NCBI GenBank assembly: GCA_020630955.1
Contig: JAHDIE010000031.1
Coordinates: 1-45,557 of the forward strand
Source of the DNA: Saprospiraceae bacterium
GTDB taxonomy: Bacteria; Bacteroidota; Bacteroidia; Chitinophagales; Saprospiraceae
Direction: 5' to 3'
DNA length: 45,557 nt
A model generated the notes under the pieces. That model worked only from the letters and a program-made list of their open reading frames with translations. It did no database searches and had not been told where the DNA came from. The position numbers were made by a program, and so were the translations under genes. Below, one piece after another: positions 31,448 to 40,776 of this stretch. Positions within the stretch are counted from its first letter, which is position 1, and the number at the start of each line of letters is the position of its first letter.

Positions 31448-32567
31448 AAAGCATACCAAACATACCAAACTAATTAAACCAATTGGAGGTGAATTTCATA
31501 CCAACGAATGGGCATTGCTTGGGGCACCCTGTAGCATCATCAATGATTTTGCATCAAAATTAGCATCTGAACTTTCGAAGAGCTTACGTTTGGGTTATAT
31601 CGATGCTTCTCATCAAGAGATCCATCAAGAGCACCCTTTTAGTGTATATTATCAAGATAAACAAGCATATTCTCACATTGAATCGACTGTAGAGTTTGCC
31701 CAAAAGCAAAATAAAAAATACTTCTCGTCCTTGGATATGCTGTTGGTTAATGGGAATCATTTTCAGGGAGACAAACAGATAGTTTTTATCAATGAAAGGA
31801 AAAAGGAATCTCTAAGTCGAAAACTAGATCGTCTTACAGACCTAAGAGTGATCGTCCTTGAAAACAAAGACCAACAATTGCATGATTTCATCAAACCTTT
31901 CAGATCTGAAAAGGTGTCGATTTTAGATATCACAGAAATTGATAAATTGGTTGGGATCATACTGGAGGATGCAAGAGGATATATTCCAAAATTGAATGGC
32001 TTGGTCCTTGCAGGCGGGAAAAGTGTTCGAATGGGTTATGATAAAGGTACCATTAATTATCATGGAAAGGCGCAAAGGGAACATGAAGCTGATATTTTGA
32101 GTAACTTTTGTGAAAAGGTCTTCTTTTCCTTCAGCGAAAAACAAGAAGTTTTAGGTACAGAAGCTTACCCAGTAATAAAGGATACTTTTACTGGACTTGG
32201 TCCTTATGGTGCGATTCTATCTGCTTTTAGAGTGTTCCCAAACCAAGCATGGATTTCATTGGCCTGTGATCTTCCAATGATGGATAATGATGCACTTAAA
32301 ATGTTGATCGAAAATAGAAATTCGTCAAAGCTTGCAACATGTTTTCACAATCCAAAAACAAAATTTCCTGAGCCATTAATTACCATCTGGGAACCTCGCG
32401 CTTATCCAGTTCTTTTAGAATTTTTAAGCCAAGGATATTCTTGTCCTAGAAAGGTCTTGATCAATTCAGAGATTGAAGAGATTCATGTTGGAGATAACTA
32501 TTTTATGGAAAATGTAAATGATCAAGAAACCTATCATACTATCAAAAAGAAACTGAAATTGCTGTAG
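31428..32567 (+). CDS. MobA-type nucleotidyltransferase fused to a MobB-like domain
   Basis: A 379-residue fusion. The C-terminal part (about 189-379) is a MobA/MocA-type nucleotidyltransferase with LNGLVLAGGKSVRMGYDKG (189-207), the metal-binding ACDLPMMD stretch and the PEPLITIWEP segment; it attaches GMP or CMP to molybdopterin. The N-terminal part (about 20-185) follows the MobB layout, a P-loop NTPase, but the glycine-lysine P-loop is replaced by ALLGAPCSIIND (29-40), so nucleotide binding is probably lost. The start is a GTG at 31428, within moaC. A tandem CATACCAAA repeat (31452-31469) encodes the N-terminal His-Thr-Lys repeats. It converges directly with moeA (stops adjacent). Confidence 0.85.
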   Translation: MTLKENKKHTKHTKLIKPIGGEFHTNEWALLGAPCSIINDFASKLASELSKSLRLGYIDASHQEIHQEHPFSVYYQDKQAYSHIESTVEFAQKQNKKYFSSLDMLLVNGNHFQGDKQIVFINERKKESLSRKLDRLTDLRVIVLENKDQQLHDFIKPFRSEKVSILDITEIDKLVGIILEDARGYIPKLNGLVLAGGKSVRMGYDKGTINYHGKAQREHEADILSNFCEKVFFSFSEKQEVLGTEAYPVIKDTFTGLGPYGAILSAFRVFPNQAWISLACDLPMMDNDALKMLIENRNSSKLATCFHNPKTKFPEPLITIWEPRAYPVLLEFLSQGYSCPRKVLINSEIEEIHVGDNYFMENVNDQETYHTIKKKLKLL

Positions 32568-33764
32568 CTATTTATAGAGATAAATGGGATAGACTTCACC
32601 TTTATTAAATCTATTTTTCCCTCTTGGTAATTCTATAATTGCATCTGCTTCCACAAGATTTGAAAGATCTCCAGATCCATTTCCTTTTTGTGGAGTTGCT
32701 AATAATTGTCCTGCATCAGAACAAGATATTTTTACTTCTAAGAAGTAACTAAGGTCTGGCTTGAATTCAACTTCATGAGTTAAGGCTGCGTAGTATGACT
32801 TTCGAAGTGCTGCCCCCAATGATTCAGAAAGCCAGAACAGAAAGTATCGTTGCATACAAACAAATGAAGAAACAGGATTTCCTGGGAAAGCAAATATTGA
32901 GCATTTGTTTTGAAAACGACCAAACCAAAATGGCTTACCAGGTCTTTGGGCAATTTTATGAAATAATTTTTGCGCCCCCAATTCTGCCAGCACTTCGGGA
33001 ATAAAATCAAACCTGCCTTTGGAGACCCCTCCACTCAACAAGATAAGATCATAGGTTTCAAGATAGTCTCGCAATTTTTCTTTTATAACTTCTTTGTGAT
33101 CATCTAGGTGATCGATATCACATTTGATATGATATGATTCTAAAGCGGTTTTAATCCTATAAACATTAGATTTTCTGATTTGATGCGCTAGTGGAGTTTG
33201 ATCAACTGGAATCAACTCATTTCCAGTTGAAATGGCAATGGCTTTGGGTAGCTTTGCAACTTTTACCATGGTCTTTCCAATGCTGGCGGCCATACCAATT
33301 TCAGCTGATGATATCAAAGTGTTTTCTTTGACTACCAATTCATTGATCTTACGATCAGAACCTTTAAAATGAACATTCTGAGATTCATTTATTTGGTCGG
33401 CCACGATAGTAGCCTTGTTATTTTCGATGTGTAGATCTTCGTATTTGATAACCGTATCACATCCTAGTGGCATAATGGCTCCAGTCATAACTTCTAAGCA
33501 GGAATGAGCTTCGCTTAAAGTTTGTTGTTCATCACCAGCCGCTGCGATTCCTGCAATTTGAAAAACTCTCTGACCAGCTTTATAATCTTTGAATGCAATA
33601 CAGATACCATCCATTGTAACTCTATCATAAGGAGGCAAGGCTCTATCTGTGTACCAATTTTCTTTTAAAATTCTTCCTGTAGAAGAGAAGAGTGGGATTA
33701 ATTCGGTATTGAAAGATCCTTTGTTATTTTTTAAAATAGTTAGTGCTTCTTTGATGTCTATCAT
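32568..33764 (-). CDS. moeA: Molybdopterin molybdenumtransferase MoeA
   Basis: Inserts molybdate into adenylylated molybdopterin. The 398 residues include the N-terminal PYDRVTMDGICI region, EVMTGAIMPLGCDTVIKYED and the central MoCF_biosynth-like domain with ISTGNELIP and LILLSGGVSKGRFDFIPEVL, then GNPVSSFVCMQRY. The substrate-recognising Asp/Thr positions of the MDG and GGVS loops appear intact. Its ATG overlaps the moaA stop by one base (TAATG). It usually needs MogA or MoaB as the adenylyl donor, which is absent from this window. Confidence 0.95.
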   Translation of the reverse strand: MIDIKEALTILKNNKGSFNTELIPLFSSTGRILKENWYTDRALPPYDRVTMDGICIAFKDYKAGQRVFQIAGIAAAGDEQQTLSEAHSCLEVMTGAIMPLGCDTVIKYEDLHIENNKATIVADQINESQNVHFKGSDRKINELVVKENTLISSAEIGMAASIGKTMVKVAKLPKAIAISTGNELIPVDQTPLAHQIRKSNVYRIKTALESYHIKCDIDHLDDHKEVIKEKLRDYLETYDLILLSGGVSKGRFDFIPEVLAELGAQKLFHKIAQRPGKPFWFGRFQNKCSIFAFPGNPVSSFVCMQRYFLFWLSESLGAALRKSYYAALTHEVEFKPDLSYFLEVKISCSDAGQLLATPQKGNGSGDLSNLVEADAIIELPRGKNRFNKGEVYPIYLYK

Positions 33765-34759
33765 TAACCTCCTATTGTTGTCATTGATTCGTTGACCAAT
33801 GGTGAAAATATTCTCTTAGATTCAGCTTCAAAACCATCTTTGTATTTTTGACCAATGGCTGATTGAATCGTCTCTAGTATTTGTGAGTCAGTTGCCCCTG
33901 CTCTGATTAGATCTCTAATGTTAAAAATTCCTTCATCGTATAAGCAGGATTTTATCATACCTATCGGAGTCAATCTGATTCTGTTGCAAGTTCCGCAAAA
34001 AGTTCTCGAGTAGGCAGGAATAATTCCAAAACTTCCTAGATGTCCTGGGATTTTATAATTTAGGGAAGTACTGTTTTTTTCGTCTTTCAATTTTTCTACT
34101 TTACCATAGTGATTTTCTAGGTGTTGTAGGATTTTTTTATAGTTCCATTCTAGTTTTTGATAATGTGCGCCTATTCCATTGAATGGCATTTCTTCAATAA
34201 ATCGAACAGCAATTTTTCTCTCTTTGGTTAGCGCTACCATCGGGACAAGATCTTCAATATTTTGATCTTTGATAACTACAGCGTTAAGTTTTAAATCAAC
34301 TTTTCTTTTGGACAACTCTTCGAAACAATTCCAGACTTTTTCAAAATAATCTCTTCTGGTGATTTTTAGAAATCGTTGTTTATCGATGGAGTCAATACTG
34401 AGATTAAATTTATGTATTCCTAAGTCTAGTAATTCGTCGATGTAGGGAAGTAGTTGTGTTCCATTGGTCGTAATTGCAATTTTATTAAGACCATTGATTT
34501 TTTTTAATTTTTTTAAAAAGTACATAAGGTCCTTTCTTAAAAATGGTTCGCCTCCTGTAATTCTTAACTTTGAAACACCCTGTGCACAAATAATATTGAC
34601 AACTCTGAGGAGTTCTTCATAACTCATTAATTTATTCTGCTTTACGAAATCGATTCCTTCGTTGGGCATGCAATAAAAACATCTAAGATTACATTTGTCA
34701 GTTACTGCGATTCTAATATAATCTATAACTCGGTTATGTTTGTCGATTAGCTGGTTCAT
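33764..34759 (-). CDS. moaA: GTP 3',8-cyclase MoaA
   Basis: Radical SAM enzyme that rearranges GTP with MoaC. The N-terminal 4Fe-4S motif is CNLRCFYC (Cys23, 27, 30), the second cluster uses Cys255, Cys258 and Cys272 (FCGTCNRIRLTPIGMIKSC), and the protein ends MTTIGG, keeping the Gly-Gly tail needed for activity. KLRITGGEPFLRKDL is the SAM-binding GGEP motif. At 331 residues it has the normal family length. It overlaps the XdhC-family gene by 4 bases and moeA by 1. Identity is secure. Confidence 0.97.
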   Translation of the reverse strand: MNQLIDKHNRVIDYIRIAVTDKCNLRCFYCMPNEGIDFVKQNKLMSYEELLRVVNIICAQGVSKLRITGGEPFLRKDLMYFLKKLKKINGLNKIAITTNGTQLLPYIDELLDLGIHKFNLSIDSIDKQRFLKITRRDYFEKVWNCFEELSKRKVDLKLNAVVIKDQNIEDLVPMVALTKERKIAVRFIEEMPFNGIGAHYQKLEWNYKKILQHLENHYGKVEKLKDEKNSTSLNYKIPGHLGSFGIIPAYSRTFCGTCNRIRLTPIGMIKSCLYDEGIFNIRDLIRAGATDSQILETIQSAIGQKYKDGFEAESKRIFSPLVNESMTTIGG

Positions 34760-35850
34760 ATCCCTCGTTCGTGTATTGGCCCTTCCTTTAATTTTAATGA
34801 GTAACCCTGTTTTTTTCTGAATACAGCAATGATTTCAGACACAATCGATATTGAAATTTCCTCAGGAGATTCTGCACCAATATCCAAGCCTGCAGGACTA
34901 TGCACAGCATCAATTTTTTCAATATCTAAGTCTGTCAATTCTTTATTCATCTTCTGAGTTCTTTTCTTCGGACCTAACATTCCAATGTAAGGTGTTTTGT
35001 GTTTTAAGAAGTGTTGTAATATTTTTTTATCCCATTGATAATCATGAGTCATCAAAACAACTGCAGTAAATTCATTTGGAATCACTTTCACATGGTCTTC
35101 AAAAGGTATTATTTTTTTTACTTTTTTAACTACAGATTTGTTTAGTTTTTTTAATCTCCCAACAATCCAAATATTCCAACCCAAAGCTGTGGCTACCTTT
35201 GCCATAGCATCAACATCATAATTGTCACCAACAATAATTAAGCGTGTTTCTGGTCTTATAAATTCTAAAAGTACTTTTACTGATTTCTCTTCATCAGTTT
35301 TTATGCTAAATAATTTTGGTGATCTTTTTTGCAAGACTATTTTAATGGCCTCTTGTAATTGGATTTTATTAATTTCTTCGAAACCAAAATTTGGACTACC
35401 ACCATCTAATAGTATGGTGTGCACTTGAAGCTTTTTATCATCTGAAATAATTTTTGCTAAGATGGAAGGCTTGTCAGCATCGAGAAGCTTTCGTAATATT
35501 TCAATTTCATTATTGGGGTCATCAGGATTGATTGGGCTAAACAAAACTTCAATTTTACCATTGCATCCAAGTCCAATTCCTATTTGATTGGGGTCATTGT
35601 CCATGGTATCATAAATAACAATAGAGGATTCATTTTTATAAATGGCGTTTAGGGATTGTTTTAAGGCATCACCTTCGAGACATCCACCACTTATACCACC
35701 TATCCAAGTTCCATTACTTCTCACAAGCATTCTTGCACCGATTCGTCTGTAAGCAGATTCTTCTACATTGATTACAGTCGCTAATGCTACATTTTCAAGA
35801 TCATGATCTATTTTGTCATATTCAGAAATTATTTTTCTTATTTCCAACAT
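34756..35850 (-). CDS. XdhC/CoxI family protein
   Basis: A 364-residue two-domain protein. The N-terminal XdhC_CoxI domain contains WIGGISGGCLEGDALKQ and a DTMDNDPNQIGIGLGCNG motif. The C-terminal Rossmann-like XdhC domain has RLIIVGDNYDVDAMAKVATA, AVVLMTHDYQWDKKIL, YIGMLGPKKRT and IDAVHSPAGLDIGAESPEEI. XdhC binds molybdenum cofactor, favours its sulfuration and hands it to xanthine dehydrogenase-type enzymes. None of those enzymes is encoded here. It is the first gene of the xdhC-moaA-moeA operon. A 7-bp inverted repeat lies just upstream. Confidence 0.9.
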   Translation of the reverse strand: MLEIRKIISEYDKIDHDLENVALATVINVEESAYRRIGARMLVRSNGTWIGGISGGCLEGDALKQSLNAIYKNESSIVIYDTMDNDPNQIGIGLGCNGKIEVLFSPINPDDPNNEIEILRKLLDADKPSILAKIISDDKKLQVHTILLDGGSPNFGFEEINKIQLQEAIKIVLQKRSPKLFSIKTDEEKSVKVLLEFIRPETRLIIVGDNYDVDAMAKVATALGWNIWIVGRLKKLNKSVVKKVKKIIPFEDHVKVIPNEFTAVVLMTHDYQWDKKILQHFLKHKTPYIGMLGPKKRTQKMNKELTDLDIEKIDAVHSPAGLDIGAESPEEISISIVSEIIAVFRKKQGYSLKLKEGPIHERGI

Positions 35851-35857
35851 GACTACA

Positions 35858-35874
35858 AATTAGTAAAACTAATT
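35858..35874. promoter_or_regulatory. Inverted repeat upstream of the XdhC-family gene
   Basis: AATTAGT (35858-35864) and ACTAATT (35868-35874) are perfect 7-bp arms separated by AAA, 7 bases upstream of the XdhC-family start. Positioned like an operator or an initiation-region hairpin. The AT-rich context makes chance possible. Confidence 0.4.
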
Positions 35875-35964
35875 GATGAATGATGAAATATTTAATTCAG
35901 GGGATATAGATGGGCAAGGACTCAATTTAATATCCAATTCTTATTCCCTTAAAAGATATAGATC

Positions 35965-36384
35965 CTATTGTTTGATCCAGGTTTGATATTTTTTAAACTC
36001 TCCATCTAATGTATAAGTCTGCATTTGTGTATTGCTTTTCGATTCGATAAAGTATTCTACTTTAGAGTTTAACCCTGAGAAATTTAAGTTGCTTTCTAGT
36101 ATGAAGCTTTCTTCTTTGGCTGTCCAAAATCCTGTATCATTAAAAAATGAAGCAGGATTGCAATCACCATAATCTAATATGAATTTATTATTGTCTTGCA
36201 ATGTCAAAACACTTCCATTACAAGATAATGGGCCAGTATTCTGTTCTTTCCAACTCCCAAAAATCTCCAAAAGTGCTGGATTAAAAGGAACCTCCGTTTG
36301 GATTTCAATGATGGTAACCATAGGCTCTTCTTTAATACAAGAAAAGAATATGGAACATATAAAAAATAGATAAAGTTGCTTCAT
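35965..36384 (-). CDS. Hypothetical lipoprotein
   Basis: A 139-residue protein from the MKQLYL start. The signal peptide ends in an FFSC lipobox, so Cys is lipidated; the upstream ATG at 36402 would add six residues. The mature part starts with KEEPMVT and has WKEQNTGPLSCNG, VLTLQDNNKFILDYGDCNP and a TGFWTAKEESFILESNLNFS region, which looks like a lipocalin-like beta fold. Two cysteines, CNG and CNP, could pair. No family recognised. It stands between the xdhC operon and leuB on the same strand. Function is unknown. Confidence 0.65.
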   Translation of the reverse strand: MKQLYLFFICSIFFSCIKEEPMVTIIEIQTEVPFNPALLEIFGSWKEQNTGPLSCNGSVLTLQDNNKFILDYGDCNPASFFNDTGFWTAKEESFILESNLNFSGLNSKVEYFIESKSNTQMQTYTLDGEFKKYQTWIKQ

Positions 36385-36404
36385 AATTTTGATTTTTTGC
36401 ATTC

Positions 36405-36451
36405 AAGTTCTTAATTGATTAGCGAAAACGATCTTCAGATATTAAGAACTT
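36405..36451. repeat. 11-bp inverted repeat between leuB and the lipoprotein gene
   Basis: AAGTTCTTAAT (36405-36415) recurs inverted as ATTAAGAACTT (36441-36451) with 25 bases between. The second arm is extended to a palindrome, ATTAAGAACTTAAT (36441-36454). It lies between the leuB stop and the lipoprotein start. No T run follows, so it may be a regulatory dyad instead of a terminator. Confidence 0.5.
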
Positions 36452-36481
36452 AATGAAAAGTTACAAATAATATTTAATAAA

Positions 36482-37594
36482 TTAAATTATCGTCGATAAC
36501 CGTTCATGTAGTTTGTTCGTTCTCAATGCGTTTTCTCCTTCTTCAATCAATACACTCATAACATCGCCAACCTGTGAACAAGAAAGATCAAATTGCTTTC
36601 CCATATCTATTGTTCCAATACCCTGTTCGAGACAAAAGTTAAATGTATGCTCAATATTATCCGCTTCTGCGGTATAGCCAAAATCCCTGAGCATCATTTC
36701 TACTGAAAGGATGGTCGCAAATGGATTGGCAGTATCTTGTCCTGTAGCTTGTGGGTAAGAACCATGTACGGGTTCATACAAGGCGTGTTTTTTACCTCGT
36801 GAAGCACTAGGCAATAATCCCAAGGAGCCAACAAGCACACTTGCTTCATCAGAAATGATGTCGCCAAATAAATTACTACATAGAACTACATCAAATTGCG
36901 CTGGATTAATAATCACTTGCATAGCTGCATTATCAACAAAAAGAAACTCTGTTTTTACTTCAGGGTATTTAATGCTCATCTTTCGAATCACCTCCCTCCA
37001 TAATCTTGAAGATTCAAGCACATTTGCTTTATCTACAAGCGTTAGTCTTCCTTTTCTTGCTTTGGCCATTTCATATGCCAATTTGGCAACTCTCTTTATT
37101 TCTTTTTTGGAATATTTGCATAAATCTGATGCATACTTTTTAGCTTTTTTCTTTTTACCAAAATATATCCCACCTGTCAATTCTCTAAAAATCACAAAGT
37201 CGACATTTTGTAATCTCTCCTCCTTGATTGGACTCATATGTGCCATTTTTTGATGAACTCTGATGGGTCTAATGTTGGAAAATAACCCCAGTTTTTTACG
37301 CATCTTAAGTAATCCTTGTTCCGGTCGAACTTTTGCTGAAGGGTCATTGTCATACTTTGGATCTCCAATTGCCCCAAGCAAAATTGCATCCGCATTGCGA
37401 CAAATCTGGAGTGTTTCCTCTGGGAAAGGATCTCCATAATTGTCTATGGCAATGGAACCAATATCGGCATAACTATAATTCCATTGATGCCCATACTTTT
37501 GCTTTATGCTATTCAGTACTTTGATAGCCTGATTAATAACCTCAGGGCCAATGCCATCACCAGGTAAAACGGCAATATTGTTTATGGTTTTCAT
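36482..37594 (-). CDS. leuB: 3-isopropylmalate dehydrogenase LeuB
   Basis: Oxidises and decarboxylates 3-isopropylmalate to 2-ketoisocaproate in leucine synthesis. The 370 residues show VLPGDGIGPEVINQA near the start, LLGAIGDPKYD, the substrate loop RPEQGLLKMRKKLGLFSNIR with conserved arginines, RELTGGIYFG, the KANVLESSRLWREV segment, and VLCSNLFGDIISDEASVL with the metal aspartates, followed by EPVHGSYPQATGQDTANP. It lies at the end of the leuACDB operon, 9 bases after leuD. Identity is secure. Confidence 0.96.
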   Translation of the reverse strand: MKTINNIAVLPGDGIGPEVINQAIKVLNSIKQKYGHQWNYSYADIGSIAIDNYGDPFPEETLQICRNADAILLGAIGDPKYDNDPSAKVRPEQGLLKMRKKLGLFSNIRPIRVHQKMAHMSPIKEERLQNVDFVIFRELTGGIYFGKKKKAKKYASDLCKYSKKEIKRVAKLAYEMAKARKGRLTLVDKANVLESSRLWREVIRKMSIKYPEVKTEFLFVDNAAMQVIINPAQFDVVLCSNLFGDIISDEASVLVGSLGLLPSASRGKKHALYEPVHGSYPQATGQDTANPFATILSVEMMLRDFGYTAEADNIEHTFNFCLEQGIGTIDMGKQFDLSCSQVGDVMSVLIEEGENALRTNKLHERLSTII

Positions 37595-37603
37595 GGTTGT
37601 TTG

Positions 37604-38200
37604 TTAGTAAATCAATTGTTTGTTTTCAAAAGCAATAATTTCATCCTTGATGGATAGCAAATAGTCAATATCATCATGGCCATTTAGTAAACAATCTTTC
37701 TTGTATGGATCGATTTCAAATTTGATACAAAAATTTCCGAATTTCAATTCTTGGGATGGCAAGTCAACCTCAAATTTTGAAGTATGATCTTCTTCAATGT
37801 GTTGAAAAATTTGATGCAATTGTTCATTATCCACCACTATGGGCAAGATGCCATTATTAAGTGCATTGCCTTTAAAAATATCTGCAAAAAAACTACTAAT
37901 AACAACGCGAAAGCCATAATCGTACAAAGCCCAAGCTGCATGTTCACGACTTGATCCACAACCAAAATTTTTACCAGCCACTAAAATACTTCCAACATAA
38001 TCAGGATTGTTTAGAACAAATGATTCTTTGTGTTGATCGTTTTGATCAAATCGCCAATCTCTAAATAGATTTTCTCCAAAGCCCTCCCTATTTATTGCTT
38101 TTAAAAACCTTGCAGGAATAATTTGATCAGTATCGATATCCTCGATAGGTAATGGTATGGCTTGAGATTTTATACTAACTAATTTTTCCATATTTTTCAA
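37604..38200 (-). CDS. leuD: 3-isopropylmalate dehydratase small subunit LeuD
   Basis: Small subunit of isopropylmalate isomerase. The 198 residues carry the expected [20 protein letters not shown] start and the [20 protein letters not shown] active-site region, then [20 protein letters not shown]. It follows leuC with no intergenic base (leuC stop at 38201, leuD ATG at 38200), so the two subunits are translated together. Identity is secure. Confidence 0.96.
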   Translation of the reverse strand: MKNMEKLVSIKSQAIPLPIEDIDTDQIIPARFLKAINREGFGENLFRDWRFDQNDQHKESFVLNNPDYVGSILVAGKNFGCGSSREHAAWALYDYGFRVVISSFFADIFKGNALNNGILPIVVDNEQLHQIFQHIEEDHTSKFEVDLPSQELKFGNFCIKFEIDPYKKDCLLNGHDDIDYLLSIKDEIIAFENKQLIY

Positions 38201-39592
38201 TTATAAAAACTCTCTAACATCTACAATCTTTCCGTGAATCGCGGCAGCAGCAGCTGTTAGAGGACTTGCGAGAATTGTTCTAGCACCTGGTCCTTGTCTT
38301 CCTTCAAAATTTCTATTGCTTGTACTTACACAATATTCACCAGATGGAATTTTGTCTTCGTTCATTCCAAGGCAAGCTGAGCATCCTGGCTCTCGCAATT
38401 CAAACCCAGCATTTTTAAATATTATGTCAAGTCCTTCTTTTTTTGCCTGACGTTCTACTTTCTTGGATCCGGGGACAATCAAAGCAGTGATATTTTCAGC
38501 TTTTTGCTTTCCTTCTACAAAGGAAGCAACTGCTCGTAAATCTTCTATCCTTGCATTGGTACAGCTACCAATAAAAACATGTTGCACTTCCTTTCCTATT
38601 AATTGCTTCTGGTCATTTAAACCCATATAATCTATTGCCTTTCTGTTGGTGGCGAGTGGAAAGAAATCAGAAACACCCATTCCCATTCCTGGGTTTGTTC
38701 CATAAGTAACCATTGGGCTTATTTCTTCTGCATGAAATAGATACTCCTTATCGAAAGAACAGCCATCATCACTCTTGAGATTATTCCAAAAATCTACTGC
38801 CATTTCCCAATGCTCTTCTTTGGGAGCATGTTCCCTGTTTTTCAAATAATCAAAAGTAGTCTCATCAGGAGCGATCAAGCCACCTCTTGCTCCCATCTCA
38901 ATACTCATATTACAGACAGTCATCCTACCCTCCATTGACAATGTTTCTATTGCCGATCCAGTATATTCTATAAAATATCCTGTACCTCCACTTGTGCTCA
39001 ATTTTGAAATAATGTAGAGAATTAAATCTTTAGCAGTTACGCCTTTTGAAAGTTTACCATCTACTTCTATCTTCATTTTTTGGGGCTTCTCCAAAAGTAA
39101 ACATTGCGTGGCCATTACTTGCTCTACTTGAGAGGTTCCGATTCCGAAAGCAATACATCCAAAAGCTCCATGTGTTGAAGTATGGCTATCTCCACAAACA
39201 ATGGTCATACCTGGTTTTGTTAATCCTTGTTCTGGCCCAATAACATGTACAATTCCTTGCTTTTCATGTCCCAAGCCATAGAGTGGTATATTATACTCAC
39301 TACAATTATCTATCAAAGTGTCTACTTGCTTTCTAGAGTTGGGCTCAACAATTGGAAGATGTTGATTCTTTGTTGGAACATTGTGATCAGCTGTTGCAGT
39401 TATTTTATCCTTTCGGAAAATTGGAATCGATCTTCGTCTTAGACCATTGAATGCTTGAGGGCTCGTCACCTCATGTATAAAATGCCTATCAATATAAATA
39501 ACCTGACGATCTTCTGTAACCTGTTTGACAACATGTGCATCCCATATTTTGTCGAAGAGTGTTTTAGGCTCTTTTTTTCCTAATCTATTCAT
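38201..39592 (-). CDS. leuC: 3-isopropylmalate dehydratase large subunit LeuC
   Basis: Aconitase-family 4Fe-4S enzyme that isomerises 2- to 3-isopropylmalate. The 463 residues contain [20 protein letters not shown] (132-151), MEMGARGG-like [16 protein letters not shown] and the cluster cysteines Cys344 ([13 protein letters not shown]), Cys404 and Cys407 ([11 protein letters not shown]). The start overlaps leuA by 4 bases. Placed between leuA and leuD in a compact operon. Identity is secure. Confidence 0.97.
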   Translation of the reverse strand: MNRLGKKEPKTLFDKIWDAHVVKQVTEDRQVIYIDRHFIHEVTSPQAFNGLRRRSIPIFRKDKITATADHNVPTKNQHLPIVEPNSRKQVDTLIDNCSEYNIPLYGLGHEKQGIVHVIGPEQGLTKPGMTIVCGDSHTSTHGAFGCIAFGIGTSQVEQVMATQCLLLEKPQKMKIEVDGKLSKGVTAKDLILYIISKLSTSGGTGYFIEYTGSAIETLSMEGRMTVCNMSIEMGARGGLIAPDETTFDYLKNREHAPKEEHWEMAVDFWNNLKSDDGCSFDKEYLFHAEEISPMVTYGTNPGMGMGVSDFFPLATNRKAIDYMGLNDQKQLIGKEVQHVFIGSCTNARIEDLRAVASFVEGKQKAENITALIVPGSKKVERQAKKEGLDIIFKNAGFELREPGCSACLGMNEDKIPSGEYCVSTSNRNFEGRQGPGARTILASPLTAAAAAIHGKIVDVREFL

Positions 39593-40776
39593 CTCACTGT
39601 GATTGGATTCAACTCTTCTTTAAAGTTATTCTCAAATAGATCTGTCAACATAGAAGTGAGATCCTCCTCGTTTACTTCTTTACGTTTATCAGCAATACTG
39701 ATAAACTTATTATAAGCAACATCCAATTGAGTTTTAAACAAATCGAATCCTACTTGCTTCGCCCTATAGGCAAGTGCAGCTCTTCCGCTTCTTGCGGTCA
39801 AGACAATAGAAGAATGGTCAACACCTACATCAAGTGGGTTGATGATTTCATAATTTTCTCTTTTCTTAATCACTCCATCTTGATGTATTCCAGAAGAATG
39901 AGCAAATGCATTTTCTCCAACTATGGCCTTATTTGGCTGTACCATCATGGACATTCCTTCTGAAACCATTTTGCTTAATTTATTGAGCAGTGTGCTATTT
40001 ACATCAGTGTAAAACTTGTCATGCAGACGTTGCTTAATGGTCATCACTACTTCTTCTAAAGCAGTATTGCCTGCTCTTTCACCTATACCGTTTATTGTAC
40101 ATTCAATTTGTCTAGCCCCATTTTCTATCGCTGCAATACTATTTGCGGTTGCCATACCTAAATCGTTGTGGCAATGGGTAGAAATGACCGCCTTGTGAAT
40201 CCCTTTGACGTTATCTCGCAGATATGCAATTTTTTCTGAATACTCATTGGGTAGGCAATATCCTGTCGTATCGGGAATGTTGACTACGGTTGCACCTGCC
40301 TTAATAACAGCTTCTATGACAGTTGCAAGATATTCATTGTTTGTTCTGCCCGCATCTTCTGCATAAAATTCAACATCTTCAACAAAAGTTTTGGCATACT
40401 TGACTGCTGAAATAGCTCTTTGGATAATCTTTTCCGGGGTGGTGTTGAATTTATACTTGATGTGCAATTCTGAGGTGCCTATTCCTGTATGGATTCGGGG
40501 TCTTTTTGCATTCTTCAATGATTCTGCCGCAACTTCAATATCTTTTTCAACAGCCCTGGATAATGCACAGATTGTTTTATCTGATATCTCTCTACAGATC
40601 ATGTCTACAGCCTTAAAATCATTTGGACTCGAAATTGGAAAACCAGCTTCAATTATGTCAACACCTAATTTGGCGAGCTCTTTAGCAATGATGATTTTTT
40701 CATTTGGATTTAACTTGCAACCTGGTACCTGTTCGCCATCTCTAAGGCTAGTGTCAAAAATTTGAATCTTCTCCAT
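39589..40776 (-). CDS. leuA: 2-isopropylmalate synthase without regulatory domain
   Basis: Condenses acetyl-CoA with 2-ketoisovalerate, the first step of leucine synthesis. Catalytic-barrel features are [17 protein letters not shown] (7-23), [16 protein letters not shown] with the metal His-x-His, and [14 protein letters not shown]. At 395 residues it ends shortly after the linker region and lacks the about 120-residue C-terminal LeuA dimer domain that binds leucine in standard enzymes of about 510-520 residues. Feedback inhibition by leucine is therefore unlikely. It could alternatively belong to the related homocitrate/citramalate synthase group, but the leuC, leuD and leuB neighbours support leucine synthesis. 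It is the first gene of the operon. Confidence 0.93.
   Translation of the reverse strand: MEKIQIFDTSLRDGEQVPGCKLNPNEKIIIAKELAKLGVDIIEAGFPISSPNDFKAVDMICREISDKTICALSRAVEKDIEVAAESLKNAKRPRIHTGIGTSELHIKYKFNTTPEKIIQRAISAVKYAKTFVEDVEFYAEDAGRTNNEYLATVIEAVIKAGATVVNIPDTTGYCLPNEYSEKIAYLRDNVKGIHKAVISTHCHNDLGMATANSIAAIENGARQIECTINGIGERAGNTALEEVVMTIKQRLHDKFYTDVNSTLLNKLSKMVSEGMSMMVQPNKAIVGENAFAHSSGIHQDGVIKKRENYEIINPLDVGVDHSSIVLTARSGRAALAYRAKQVGFDLFKTQLDVAYNKFISIADKRKEVNEEDLTSMLTDLFENNFKEELNPITVR

Noticed and set aside
31452-31469. Tandem CATACCAAA repeat considered as a regulatory element
   Set aside because: It is in frame inside the mobA-like gene and encodes two His-Thr-Lys units; only two copies.
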